This document shows positions 8,310 through 17,653 of a stretch of DNA of 64,000 bases, one piece after another (position 1 is the first letter of the stretch; every line of letters starts with the position of its first letter). A program made the translations under genes and the position numbers. The notes under the pieces are model-generated. The model saw nothing but the letters and a program-made list of their open reading frames with translations, was not told where the DNA came from and made no database searches. Origin of the DNA: Enterococcus mundtii (GTDB taxonomy: Bacteria; Bacillota; Bacilli; Lactobacillales; Enterococcaceae); contig NZ_PUAP01000019.1 of assembly GCF_002947535.1 (NCBI RefSeq), positions 1 through 64,000 of the forward strand, written 5' to 3'.

Positions 8310-11084
8310 ATGAAGAAACAATCGAAAAAAGAAAGAATAGAAATAAATGATTTTAAGAAAAGAATAGATATACTTGCCATGAATCTATCTTTGAAAGAAA
8401 ATGATCGCTTTTATAATGGACTAGAATTGATTTTTGAATTGTATGAAAAAATGATCCAAAATGATCAAGATGCCTTTTTCATTGACAAGGAACGAAAAGC
8501 ACATATTATTGAATCGTTAAAATACTCGAAGCAGATATTTGAGAGCGATAAACCAGTGAAGATACAAGAATTATTACTAAACTTGAGAAGTGATGACCCC
8601 ACAGACTTTCTAATTTTCCCGGCTACTTTTTCAGTGTTTGAGCATAAGCTATCTTTTCATCTATGTGGCTTGATCTTCTATCGAAAAAATAGTCATTTAC
8701 TGGCGATCCAAGTAGACAAACAAAGGTACTTTAAACAGACCGTCATTGCTTATACTCAGATACCTCTGACGAAGATCGAGGTATTAAGTAAAATACTCTT
8801 TGTTAATCGAGATCATTGTGGCCATAAACCTTTTGATATATTTAAAGATATCGAAGCAATTTCAGAAGCATTTCAATCTATTCCAACAATACAAATGAAA
8901 GAACAGATGACAGGGAATTGTGTGATTCTGGAATTAGAGGCTACGTTAAAATTAGCTTTATATCATTGCCAAAGAGAGATATTCTCGATCAATATAAATG
9001 AAAGAGTAACACCGACATGGAATTTAGTTCATCCGAATCCAACAATAGAAATGCGGAAAAGGTTTCTTGGCGTAATCAAAGGAAAAAACCAAAAATGGAA
9101 TGCTCAATATGATTATATCTTTGGCTATTATTTATACCGAAAAGGGTACGCTGCAGATACTACGATCATCTATAACCACAGGCAAGAAAAAATTTGGTAT
9201 AAGCTTATTGAAACGGTTTTTAAACTGGATCCTTATATCCTCGCTATGCAAAATGGTAATGGAAAGCTTCCGATCTTTAATGAAGCGAAATTAATCAAAA
9301 GACTTGATCGAGCAGTGGAGTCATTAAGTGAACTTTATGGAGAGGAGCTTAAGGAAGTTGATGATGATAAGTTAGTGCTGATGCTTAAGTTCGATGGATG
9401 TTTACGATCGATCATCAAAGAACGTTTAGCCCTCATAAAAATTCCAGTAGCTAAAAAAATGAATGAACGTCTACTTTCAAGGATTGACGAGCGTTTTCAA
9501 GAGAACTACGCAGAAGTAAAGAGACGAGCAGAATTAAGAAAAAAAGAATGGCAGTTACTAAGTGATAAAAGGTGGTTGCTCCAGTTTACAGAAAAATGGC
9601 TGCCAAAGACTATCGCCTTTTTTTTACCATCAGAGAGGGGAGAAAGAAAACAGTTATACGAATTTGCAAGAAGAATTGATATGCTAGCATTAACTTTGTC
9701 GCTAAAAAGTAATAAGGATTATTTTGTCAGACCGGAAAATTACGCATTATTATTTTCAACTTACATAAAAATGATCAAAAATGACAAAGATGCGTTTTTT
9801 ATCGATAAAAAAAGGCAACTATCTATCATTCATTCTTTGGAACGAACGATTGCGTTGTATCGCTTTGACCGGATGGAGAACCTAAAAATTGTTTTAGAGA
9901 ATTTGAGAAATAATGACCCTACAGATTTTATGCTTTTTCCGACGAGTTATTCCACGTTAGCTGCTGACCATACTGGACATGTTTGTGGATTAACTGTCTA
10001 TAAAAAAGATGATCAGTTTCTGGTAATGCAAGTAGATAAGAAAAAAGAGATTGGTGCGGGTGCTGTATCTTATGTCAAGATATCAGCAACTAAAATTGAA
10101 GAGTTAAGTAACATTTTGTTTTCTGCACGAGATTTATTAAATTTTCATCCATACGGTACATTAATAAAAATCGAAGCTCTTTCCCACGGATTCAAAAAAA
10201 TTCCTGCCATAAAATTAGAATCGCCAACGACTAGGAATTATGGAGTAAGTGGAATCGAAACATCTTTAAGATTGATTTTGTTCAATTGTAATAGATGCCT
10301 ATTTGAATTGGCTGATCGTCCTAAAGTAACGCCAACGTGGAATAGAATGTATAAGGACGCAACTTTTGAGATGCAGAAAAGATTTCTTCAAGCAATGAAG
10401 GAAGACAATCGTGAATGGAATAAAAACTTTGATTATGTTTTTGGTTATTGTCGATTTAGACATTCTATATATGCGCATGTGCAACAATCGGGTAGTCGTC
10501 TTAACAAAAATGAATGGTATCAAAATATCCGTTCATTATACAGAGAAGATCCTTATATAAAGGTAATCTTGAATAGAGGTGGCAGCATTCCACTAGCAGT
10601 CGACGAACAAATAACAGAACAAATCTTAAAAGTAGCAGAAACACCGGGGACATTATATCAACGTGAGATCAGTGAAGTTGATTTGTCGGACTTGCATCGC
10701 GCACTTCTAAGTATTAGAAATGACATAAGTTTCACAACAGATCGAAACACTTATACCCAAATACCGATAGCAAAAGAAATAATCGATTCTTCGATTGATC
10801 TTCTTCAGGGAAAAACAATTGAAATTCAGAAAGAAATCAATCACCGCAACAGAATTGAAAAATTTAATCACTCAAATCAAATAAGGAAACAATGGATTCC
10901 TTTACCTTGGCATAATACCAGTAGCGCTGTTCACACATTGTCAACTGCTTCGGAAGAATCAACTGTTTGTTTCTCACGAGAAAATCGATTCGCTTCTATG
11001 CTTTCTCAGGTCAAACATCAGGCAAAAGTAACAAGTAAAAATTTAGCGAGAAAGCCAGCAATAAATGAACTAAAAAGGCAATAG
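8310..11084 (+). CDS. giant two-module protein C, clan CE-like
   Basis: The third paralog, 924 residues, with a clear GGAGG before the ATG. Module 1 (about residues 10-400) keeps the full putative set His117, Asp136, Gln199, Cys204. Module 2 (about 445-860) keeps His557 and Asp576 but has Pro639 at the Gln position and Tyr644 at the Cys position. So the intact site is in the first module here and in the second module of protein A. The C-terminal tail contains NRFASMLSQVK, very like NRFTSMIDQVK in the tail of protein A, after a low-complexity Ser/Thr linker. There is no export signal. Substrate and role are unknown. The resemblance to cysteine proteases/acetyltransferases rests on motif order and spacing only. 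Confidence 0.75.
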   Translation: MKKQSKKERIEINDFKKRIDILAMNLSLKENDRFYNGLELIFELYEKMIQNDQDAFFIDKERKAHIIESLKYSKQIFESDKPVKIQELLLNLRSDDPTDFLIFPATFSVFEHKLSFHLCGLIFYRKNSHLLAIQVDKQRYFKQTVIAYTQIPLTKIEVLSKILFVNRDHCGHKPFDIFKDIEAISEAFQSIPTIQMKEQMTGNCVILELEATLKLALYHCQREIFSININERVTPTWNLVHPNPTIEMRKRFLGVIKGKNQKWNAQYDYIFGYYLYRKGYAADTTIIYNHRQEKIWYKLIETVFKLDPYILAMQNGNGKLPIFNEAKLIKRLDRAVESLSELYGEELKEVDDDKLVLMLKFDGCLRSIIKERLALIKIPVAKKMNERLLSRIDERFQENYAEVKRRAELRKKEWQLLSDKRWLLQFTEKWLPKTIAFFLPSERGERKQLYEFARRIDMLALTLSLKSNKDYFVRPENYALLFSTYIKMIKNDKDAFFIDKKRQLSIIHSLERTIALYRFDRMENLKIVLENLRNNDPTDFMLFPTSYSTLAADHTGHVCGLTVYKKDDQFLVMQVDKKKEIGAGAVSYVKISATKIEELSNILFSARDLLNFHPYGTLIKIEALSHGFKKIPAIKLESPTTRNYGVSGIETSLRLILFNCNRCLFELADRPKVTPTWNRMYKDATFEMQKRFLQAMKEDNREWNKNFDYVFGYCRFRHSIYAHVQQSGSRLNKNEWYQNIRSLYREDPYIKVILNRGGSIPLAVDEQITEQILKVAETPGTLYQREISEVDLSDLHRALLSIRNDISFTTDRNTYTQIPIAKEIIDSSIDLLQGKTIEIQKEINHRNRIEKFNHSNQIRKQWIPLPWHNTSSAVHTLSTASEESTVCFSRENRFASMLSQVKHQAKVTSKNLARKPAINELKRQ

Positions 11085-11241
11085 AAAAATAAGCATACAA
11101 TAAGTTCAGTCACTGATTTTACGAACTAAAGCATACGAACGCCTTCTTTTTATTTATTCAAAAAGTCGTTACTTTGCCATTTTTACAACTTTCTCTTTTT
11201 TCTAAAAAGTAACAAAAAAACGAGCGTAAAATCTGTTTATC

Positions 11242-11250
11242 TGCTATACT
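11242..11250 (+). promoter_or_regulatory. extended -10 promoter of metK
   Basis: TGC followed by TATACT forms an extended -10 element, ending seven bases before the SMK-box leader. No good -35 is seen, which is common for extended -10 promoters. Confidence 0.5.
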
Positions 11251-11256
11251 TGACTC

Positions 11257-11325
11257 GTTGCAAGTTCCCGAGAGGATCCGTACGAACGGAGATGCCTTGT
11301 AACCGAATTTAACTAGGGGGAATCA
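11257..11325 (+). promoter_or_regulatory. SMK box (SAM-III) riboswitch
   Basis: The leader has GTTGCAAG pairing with CTTGTAAC (one G-U pair), an internal TTCCCGAGAGGAT segment, and the Shine-Dalgarno GGGGG at 11316-11320 within the element. This order matches the SMK box known before metK in Enterococcus and other Lactobacillales. In that family SAM binding folds the RNA so that the Shine-Dalgarno is sequestered and metK translation stops. Regulation here is inferred from that match. Confidence 0.92.
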
Positions 11326-11330
11326 TAATT

Positions 11331-12524
11331 ATGGTAGAAAGACATTTATTTACATCAGAATCTGTTTCAGAAGGACATCCGGATAAGGTCGCTGATCAAA
11401 TCAGTGACGCGATTTTAGATGCGATTTTAGAACAAGATCCAAATGCAAGAGTGGCTTGCGAAACGTCTGTAACGACGGGGCTAGTTTTAGTATTTGGCGA
11501 AATCTCAACGTCAGCTTACGTGGATATCCAAAAAGTGGTACGTGAAACAGTCAAAGAAATTGGTTATACTCGTGCAAAATTCGGCTTTGATGGTGATACT
11601 GTAGCAGTATTAGCAGCAATTGACGAGCAGTCACCAGATATTGCTCAAGGGGTAGATGAAGCACTTGAGATCCGTGACGAAAAAGAAAGAGATCTATTAG
11701 ATGAAATCGGTGCTGGTGACCAAGGATTGATGTTTGGTTTTGCAGTGGACGAAACACCAGAATTGATGCCTTTACCAATTGCTTTAAGTCATCGCTTAGT
11801 ACGTCGTTTAGCTGAATTGCGTAAATCAAAAGAATTAACATATTTGCGCCCAGACGCAAAATCACAAGTAACTGTAGAATATAATGACCAAGGACAACCA
11901 GAAAGAGTTGACACGATCGTTATTTCAACACAACATGATGATGCGGTCGATAATGAAACGATCCGTCAAGATGTCATTGAAAAAGTGATCAAAGAAGTCA
12001 TTCCAGCAGAATTACTGGATGAACAAACAAAATATTATATCAATCCTACTGGACGTTTTGTTATTGGCGGACCTCAAGGGGATGCTGGATTAACAGGACG
12101 TAAAATCATTGTTGATACGTATGGTGGCTATGCCCGTCATGGAGGCGGTGCTTTCTCTGGTAAGGATGCAACAAAAGTTGACCGTTCAGCAAGTTATGCG
12201 GCACGTTACATTGCGAAAAACATCGTAGCAGCAGGACTTGCTCGTAAAGTAGAAGTCCAATTAGCTTATGCCATCGGTGTCGCGCAACCAGTTTCAATCT
12301 CGATCAATACCTTTGGAACGGCAGAAGTGGCAGAAGAAGCGTTGATTGCTGCGGTAAGAGAAAACTTTGACTTACGCCCTGCAGGAATCATCGAAATGCT
12401 TGATTTGCGCCGCCCAATCTACAAACAAACAGCTGCGTATGGACACTTTGGTCGTACAGATGTTGACTTGCCATGGGAAAAAACAGATAAAGTCGATGCA
12501 TTAAAAGCTAGTTTAGCTAAATAA
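11331..12524 (+). CDS. metK: S-adenosylmethionine synthetase
   Basis: MetK makes S-adenosylmethionine from methionine and ATP in the cytoplasm. The 397-residue length is normal. The N-terminal [11 protein letters not shown] motif, the [15 protein letters not shown]-binding motif and the [16 protein letters not shown]-loop-like motif are all present. It stands alone between its own SMK-box leader and a large terminator, so it is probably monocistronic. The ATG follows GGGGG by 10 nt, the same Shine-Dalgarno that the riboswitch would mask. Confidence 0.98.
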   Translation: MVERHLFTSESVSEGHPDKVADQISDAILDAILEQDPNARVACETSVTTGLVLVFGEISTSAYVDIQKVVRETVKEIGYTRAKFGFDGDTVAVLAAIDEQSPDIAQGVDEALEIRDEKERDLLDEIGAGDQGLMFGFAVDETPELMPLPIALSHRLVRRLAELRKSKELTYLRPDAKSQVTVEYNDQGQPERVDTIVISTQHDDAVDNETIRQDVIEKVIKEVIPAELLDEQTKYYINPTGRFVIGGPQGDAGLTGRKIIVDTYGGYARHGGGAFSGKDATKVDRSASYAARYIAKNIVAAGLARKVEVQLAYAIGVAQPVSISINTFGTAEVAEEALIAAVRENFDLRPAGIIEMLDLRRPIYKQTAAYGHFGRTDVDLPWEKTDKVDALKASLAK

Positions 12525-12581
12525 TTTATGTTTGAATTGAATGTGTTCATCTAACGTGACACGCATCAAATGTAGACCAGT

Positions 12582-12636
12582 AAGCCGGGATATTCGAAAG
12601 TAGCTTATGCTACTTTTAGAGTATTTTGGCTTTTTT
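12582..12636 (+). terminator. metK terminator
   Basis: A long composite hairpin: an outer 14-bp stem rich in G-U pairs (AAGCCGGGATATTC with GAGTATTTTGGCTT) encloses an inner AAGTAGC/GCTACTT hairpin, and T residues follow. Confidence 0.8.
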
Positions 12637-12709
12637 AGCAGAGTCGAACTTTAATAGGCAGATGATGCCATTTAAATAACAGGAGTTTCGATAAGGAGTG
12701 GGCTTGAAA

Positions 12710-14188
12710 ATGGAAAGAAAAACAAACGTGAAAGTCGTAACGATCTGTGTGTTCATCGCTACATTTATGACGGCGATTGAGGGGACAATCGTTACGACTG
12801 CAATGCCAACGATCGTTGGTTCATTGCATGGCATGGAAATGATGAACTGGGTGTTTTCAATTTATTTATTGACGAATGCCATGTTGACACCAATCTATGG
12901 AAAGCTTGCAGATAAAGTTGGGAGAAAGCCGATTTTTATTTTCGGTACGCTATTATTTATTATCGGTTCACTCTTTTGTGGGCTTTCTCAATCCATGCTT
13001 GGCTTGATCATTTCGCGGGGAATTCAAGGGATGGGCGCAGGAGCAATGATGCCCGTCGCATTGACGATCATTGGTGATTTGTACACGATTGAAAAAAGAG
13101 CAAAAGTCTTGGGTTTAAATAGTTCAGCTTGGGGAATCGCTAGTGTGTTTGGTCCATTAGCTGGTGGATTTATTGTTGAAGCATTGAGTTGGCACTGGAT
13201 TTTCTTCATCAATGTGCCAATCGGTTTGTTACTGATGGTACTGATTTGGATCTATCTCAATGAACCAAAAACAACTCGTGAAGCAAAACCGATGGATCTT
13301 AAAGGTAGTTTTAGTTTGATGTTCACGTTGGTTTTGCTGTTGCTAGGTTTTCAATTACTAGGTGATCAAGGACTGACACCGTTTGTGTTGGCGTTATTGA
13401 TAGGTAGTATTTTGTTCTTTTTCTTATTCCTATTCGTTGAAAAACGAGCAGAAGATCCTGTCATCATGCTACATCTATTCAAAAATCCGCTATTTGTCGT
13501 TGTAAATGCGGCAGCAGCGTTAGCAAGTGGCTTTTTAATGGGAATCGATGTTTATATCCCAATGTGGATGCAAGGGGTATTAGGGCTTAATGCGGCAATT
13601 GGTGGATTAGTTTTGGCACCACTTTCGCTTGTTTGGATGGTTGGTTCGTTCTTAGCAAGTAAGTGGATGACCCAGATGACCACGTATCGAGTGTTGCGTA
13701 TCGGGTTGTTCATTACCATCATCGGTGGTGCAGGACTTTGGCTGATGCCATTTCAAAGTAATTTCTTATGGTTCTTCCTGATTTCAACGATCATCGGTGT
13801 CGGTTTAGGAATCACGATGACAACATCGACTGTCAGTGCGCAAAATAGTGTGCCTTCAGAACAAATGGGTGTTGCCACTTCGTTTAATACGTTAGTCCGC
13901 ACCATTGGGCAAACAGTGATGGTCGCAGTTTTTGGATTATTGATCAACCGGGTCACGCAAGCAGAGCTTGCTGTCAGCCAATTGACAGACGATCCGGATA
14001 TCATGAACAAATTAGTCAATCCACAAACAGCGAAAATGATTGACACAGAAATATTAACCCCATTACGAGAAATTTTGTATCATGGGTTACACCAAGTCTA
14101 TCTGGTGGGCTTGTTATTAGTCATCATCGCGCTAGGGCTAACATTTTTAATTCGTCAAAAAAATGCTACAATAAAAGAATACAAGTAA
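12710..14188 (+). CDS. MFS drug exporter, DHA2 (14-TM) family
   Basis: A major facilitator of the EmrB/QacA type, predicted to expel drugs or other small molecules using the proton gradient. It is highly hydrophobic, about 492 residues, with the length expected for 14 membrane helices. Motif A (GKLADKVGRKPIF) lies in the loop after helix 2, and helix 5 carries a motif C-like GPLAGG. I prefer ATG 12710 (AAGGAG eleven bases upstream); the GTG at 12698 overlaps the ribosome binding site, and a TTG at 12704 is possible. No repressor gene is adjacent, so the substrate cannot be guessed. Confidence 0.9.
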   Translation: MERKTNVKVVTICVFIATFMTAIEGTIVTTAMPTIVGSLHGMEMMNWVFSIYLLTNAMLTPIYGKLADKVGRKPIFIFGTLLFIIGSLFCGLSQSMLGLIISRGIQGMGAGAMMPVALTIIGDLYTIEKRAKVLGLNSSAWGIASVFGPLAGGFIVEALSWHWIFFINVPIGLLLMVLIWIYLNEPKTTREAKPMDLKGSFSLMFTLVLLLLGFQLLGDQGLTPFVLALLIGSILFFFLFLFVEKRAEDPVIMLHLFKNPLFVVVNAAAALASGFLMGIDVYIPMWMQGVLGLNAAIGGLVLAPLSLVWMVGSFLASKWMTQMTTYRVLRIGLFITIIGGAGLWLMPFQSNFLWFFLISTIIGVGLGITMTTSTVSAQNSVPSEQMGVATSFNTLVRTIGQTVMVAVFGLLINRVTQAELAVSQLTDDPDIMNKLVNPQTAKMIDTEILTPLREILYHGLHQVYLVGLLLVIIALGLTFLIRQKNATIKEYK

Positions 14189-14245
14189 ATTTACAGATTG
14201 TTGTCAGAAAAACGATCTGAATAAAGTAAAGAAGGCGACAAACAT

Positions 14246-15037
14246 ATGGCATTTATCCAAGCAAATGTTTACTCAAATGTATTAGAAATGGAAGTCAATC
14301 TAAATGTGATCTTACCTCAGACAACCAAAAAAGTGATTGGGACAAGTACGTCGGCAAATTTGACGGATGTTCCAGTGCTTTACCTGTTGCATGGTATGGG
14401 TGGGAATCATAGTGTTTGGCAACGACGGACTTCCATTGAAAGATATGCGGCGGATTATGGGTTAGCCGTCATCATGCCGTCAACGGATTTAGGTTGGTAC
14501 ACAGACACTACGTATGATATGAATTACTGGACGTTTATCTCAGAAGAATTACCAGAAATCTGTCACGAATTGTTCCCACAACTGACAACGAAACGAGAAA
14601 AAACGTATGCAGCCGGTCTTTCAATGGGCGGATATGGTGCGTTGAAATTAGGTTTAGCAAGGCCCGAACGTTTTTCAGCTATTATTTCTCTCTCAGGTGC
14701 GGTGTCGGTTGGCAACCGAATGGAAGACTTATTGATGATCCGTCAAGCCAAGTTCTGGGAAGGGATTTTTGGACCACTAGATAGCATCCAAGGTTCAGTC
14801 AATGATCCGGCTTACCTTGTCGAAGCGTTGGCTAACAGTGGCAAAGAAGCCCCACGCATGTATCTTGCTTGTGGAGAATCCGATTTTCTCTATCAAGCCA
14901 ACCAAGAAATGGCAGAAATTTTAAAAGAAAACAACATCGATGTGACATTCGAACATGGTCCTGGTGAACATGATTGGATCTTTTGGGACCAATGGATCCA
15001 ACGAGCCCTCGCTTGGTTGTTCAACAAAAGGAGCTGA
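14246..15037 (+). CDS. tributyrin-type esterase, alpha/beta hydrolase
   Basis: A 263-residue cytoplasmic esterase of the EstA/esterase D family, acting on short-chain acyl esters. The nucleophile elbow is GLSMGGYG (Ser), the acid is probably Asp in GESDFLY, and the catalytic His is in GEHDWIFW near the C terminus. The oxyanion loop LLHGMGG is also present. It starts 57 nt after the MFS gene with an AAGAAGG-like RBS and is followed 6 nt later by the thioesterase, so the latter two are probably co-transcribed. Confidence 0.9.
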   Translation: MAFIQANVYSNVLEMEVNLNVILPQTTKKVIGTSTSANLTDVPVLYLLHGMGGNHSVWQRRTSIERYAADYGLAVIMPSTDLGWYTDTTYDMNYWTFISEELPEICHELFPQLTTKREKTYAAGLSMGGYGALKLGLARPERFSAIISLSGAVSVGNRMEDLLMIRQAKFWEGIFGPLDSIQGSVNDPAYLVEALANSGKEAPRMYLACGESDFLYQANQEMAEILKENNIDVTFEHGPGEHDWIFWDQWIQRALAWLFNKRS

Positions 15038-15043
15038 CAACGG

Positions 15044-15580
15044 ATGGAAGAAACAAAGTATTGCAAAGACTCGATGGTTATCCAAACACATCGGATCTTT
15101 CCATTTGATTTGAATCCATTCGGGTATCTTTTTGGGGGAAAACTAATGGCAATGATCGATGACGCCGCATCGATTTCGGTCACCCGTCATTGTCGCAGAG
15201 GAGCAGTCACTGCTTCTTTAGATAGCTTGAATTTTTTGAAGCCTCTACACGAAAATCATTCCGTTTGTGTGGAATCTTACGTGTCGGGTGCCCATAAGAA
15301 ATCAATGGAAGTCTTTGTGAAGATCATCGGTGAAAACTTAACGACAGGTGAACGCTATTTGGCTGCTACTTGCTTTACAACATTCGTTGCTGTGCCTTCA
15401 CATATGAACCTTGAAAAAGAGTTTACCGTGCCACATGTCATTCCTGAAACCGAGGAAGAGCAATTAGTTTGCAGTGGGTACGAGGAACGCCGTGCTACAA
15501 GACAGAAGGAAAGAACAGCCTATAAAGAATTTGCCGCCAGCTTATCTCTGGATCTTCCATGGACAAGCAAAGATGAATGA
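15044..15580 (+). CDS. acyl-CoA thioesterase, hotdog fold
   Basis: A 178-residue member of the BACH/YciA-type acyl-CoA hydrolase family. The FGGKLMAMIDDAASI segment is the family's helix-leading motif with a conserved Asp, and SLNFLKP follows on the central sheet. It hydrolyses acyl-CoA to free acid and CoA; chain-length preference is not visible. AAGGAG lies 12 bases before the ATG, at the end of the esterase gene. Confidence 0.88.
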   Translation: MEETKYCKDSMVIQTHRIFPFDLNPFGYLFGGKLMAMIDDAASISVTRHCRRGAVTASLDSLNFLKPLHENHSVCVESYVSGAHKKSMEVFVKIIGENLTTGERYLAATCFTTFVAVPSHMNLEKEFTVPHVIPETEEEQLVCSGYEERRATRQKERTAYKEFAASLSLDLPWTSKDE

Positions 15581-15622
15581 GCCTTGTTGCGTATATGGAA
15601 CCAATGAGTGAAAAAGAAACGA

Positions 15623-15654
15623 GAAGTGATCCTAAAAAGATCGCTTCTTTTTTT
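15623..15654 (+). terminator. terminator after the thioesterase gene
   Basis: A 9-bp stem (GAAGTGATC with GATCGCTTC, one G-U pair), a 7-nt loop and seven T residues follow the gene by about 40 nt. The rest of the gap to 15938 holds no gene; the efrA promoter is at its end. Confidence 0.85.
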
Positions 15655-15836
15655 ATCGATCCGAGCAAGATAAGTGCTAAATAGATTGAAAATAAGCATA
15701 ATAAAGAAGAATTCTATAACGTACCTTTTATAGTGACAGGGGTGAAAATCGAAGAAGAAAGAAGGAGTATTTAAAAACAGACACTTTAAAGTTTCTTTCT
15801 ATCATAAAAGTAGTTCCAGCGTTTAAAAATTACAGG

Positions 15837-15865
15837 TTGATTTCTTTTTTTAAACATGGTAAATT
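15837..15865 (+). promoter_or_regulatory. putative promoter of efrAB
   Basis: TTGATT and TAAATT are separated by 17 nt, 74 nt before the efrA start, in otherwise empty AT-rich DNA. Confidence 0.45.
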
Positions 15866-15938
15866 GTTAGTCGGTCTATTTTTACCAATTATAAAATAGG
15901 ACGATTTATTAAAAAAAAGAGAGGTGTAAGTCACAAAT

Positions 15939-17651
15939 ATGAAGCTTATTTTAAAACATGCAAAAAACTATCGATTGGCTGTTTTTGTTTCTTTGCTTTC
16001 TGTCGCACTCATGGTGACAGCAGCGCTTTGGCAACCTAAATTGTTGCAACAAGTATTAGAAGCAATCATCACGGAAGACAGCGATGAAATGCGCACGATT
16101 GGCATTTCTTTGATTAGTTTAGCACTCCTAGGTTTAGCAGCTGGAGTCACGAATACGATATTTTCTGCTAAAGTCGCACAAGGTGTCAGTGCAGATATCC
16201 GGGAGGAAGCGTTTCGCAAGATCCAGACCTTCTCATTTGGCAACATCGAACAGTTTTCTGCTGGGAATTTAGTGGTACGCTTAACAAACGATATTACGCA
16301 GATCCAAAATTTAGTCATGATTTCTTTGCAATCTTTGTTCCGTATCCCGTTTCTGTTTATTGGTGCATTTATTCTTGCGATGACAACAATGCCTCAATTG
16401 TGGTGGATCATCGTTCTTTTGATCATTGCTGTATTCTTGATCACAGCGCTGTCCTTTACACGTATGGGTAAGCACTTTACGATCATCCAAAAACTGATCG
16501 ATAAAGTTAATAGTATCGCGAAAGAAAATCTAATGGGGATTCGAGTAGTCAAATCGTTTGTCCAAGAAGAAAATCAGTTGGATGAGTTTAGTAAAGTTAG
16601 TGAAGATTTAACGAAGCACAATATTATTGTAGGAACCTTATTTTCAGTCATGATTCCCTCATTTATGTTAGCTGCGAACTTAGCAGTAGTCGGAGCAATC
16701 TTCTTCGTCAGTGATCTTGCAAAAGATGACCCAACCTTGATTGGTGGTATTGCTTCATTCATGAACTATTTGATGCAGATCATGATGGCGATCATCATCG
16801 GTGGTATGATGATGATGATGACTTCAAGAGCTGCGGTTTCATTGAAACGGATCAAAGAAATCTTGGATACTGAACCAGATTTAACTTATCTGGATGTACC
16901 TGAACAAGAATTAACTGGTTCTGTTCGCTTTGAGAATGTCTCATTCCGTTATCCTGGCGATGATGCAGATACACTCAAAAATATCACTTTTTCGATCGAA
17001 CCTGGGGAAATGATTGGTATCGTTGGTGCTACCGGTGCAGGGAAATCAACTTTAGCACAATTGATTCCACGATTGTTCGATCCAACAGAAGGAAAAGTAG
17101 AAGTTGGCGGTGTTGATCTACGACAAGTGAATGAACACAGTTTAAGAAAAACCGTCTCGTTTGTTTTACAAAAAGCGATTCTTTTTTCAGGCACGATTGC
17201 CCAGAATCTACGTCAAGGGAATAAGAGTGCAACAGAAAAGGATATGGAAAATGCTTCTTCTATCGCTCAAGCCAAAGAATTTATCGAGAAATTAGCTGAT
17301 CGTTATGAAGCACCGGTCGAAGAACGTAGTAGTAACTTTTCTGGTGGACAAAAACAGCGTTTATCTATCACTCGTGGTGTGATCGGTCATCCAAAGATCC
17401 TGATTCTTGATGACAGTACCAGTGCATTAGATGCTCGTTCAGAAAAACTGGTTCGCGAAGCCCTTGATCGTGAGTTGAAAGACACGACAACGATCGTTAT
17501 CGCCCAAAAGATTGCTTCTGTTGTCAAAGCAGACCGCATCTTGGTACTAGATGAAGGAAAACTAGTGGGTGAAGGAACGCATGAAGAACTCGTTGCGAAC
17601 AATCAGGTATATCAAGAGATCTTTGAAACTCAAAAAGGAACGGAGGAGTAG
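15939..17651 (+). CDS. efrA: heterodimeric ABC multidrug exporter, subunit A
   Basis: A 570-residue half-transporter with six membrane helices (about 1-300) and an ATPase domain (about 330-560). Walker A is GATGAGKST and the signature is FSGGQKQR. The catalytic Glu after Walker B is Asp ([11 protein letters not shown]) and the switch His is Gln (IAQKI), so its own ATP site is the degenerate one, as in other heterodimeric exporters. The close relation to enterococcal EfrA is from memory of the family. It is followed by efrB after 2 nt. It probably exports lipophilic drugs or dyes together with EfrB. Confidence 0.88.
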   Translation: MKLILKHAKNYRLAVFVSLLSVALMVTAALWQPKLLQQVLEAIITEDSDEMRTIGISLISLALLGLAAGVTNTIFSAKVAQGVSADIREEAFRKIQTFSFGNIEQFSAGNLVVRLTNDITQIQNLVMISLQSLFRIPFLFIGAFILAMTTMPQLWWIIVLLIIAVFLITALSFTRMGKHFTIIQKLIDKVNSIAKENLMGIRVVKSFVQEENQLDEFSKVSEDLTKHNIIVGTLFSVMIPSFMLAANLAVVGAIFFVSDLAKDDPTLIGGIASFMNYLMQIMMAIIIGGMMMMMTSRAAVSLKRIKEILDTEPDLTYLDVPEQELTGSVRFENVSFRYPGDDADTLKNITFSIEPGEMIGIVGATGAGKSTLAQLIPRLFDPTEGKVEVGGVDLRQVNEHSLRKTVSFVLQKAILFSGTIAQNLRQGNKSATEKDMENASSIAQAKEFIEKLADRYEAPVEERSSNFSGGQKQRLSITRGVIGHPKILILDDSTSALDARSEKLVREALDRELKDTTTIVIAQKIASVVKADRILVLDEGKLVGEGTHEELVANNQVYQEIFETQKGTEE

Positions 17652-17653
17652 CC

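Noticed and set aside
9100-9294. 64-codon plus-strand open frame in another frame of giant gene C
   Set aside because: It is embedded in the conserved WNxxYDY-DPYI part of the module and has no own ribosome binding site.
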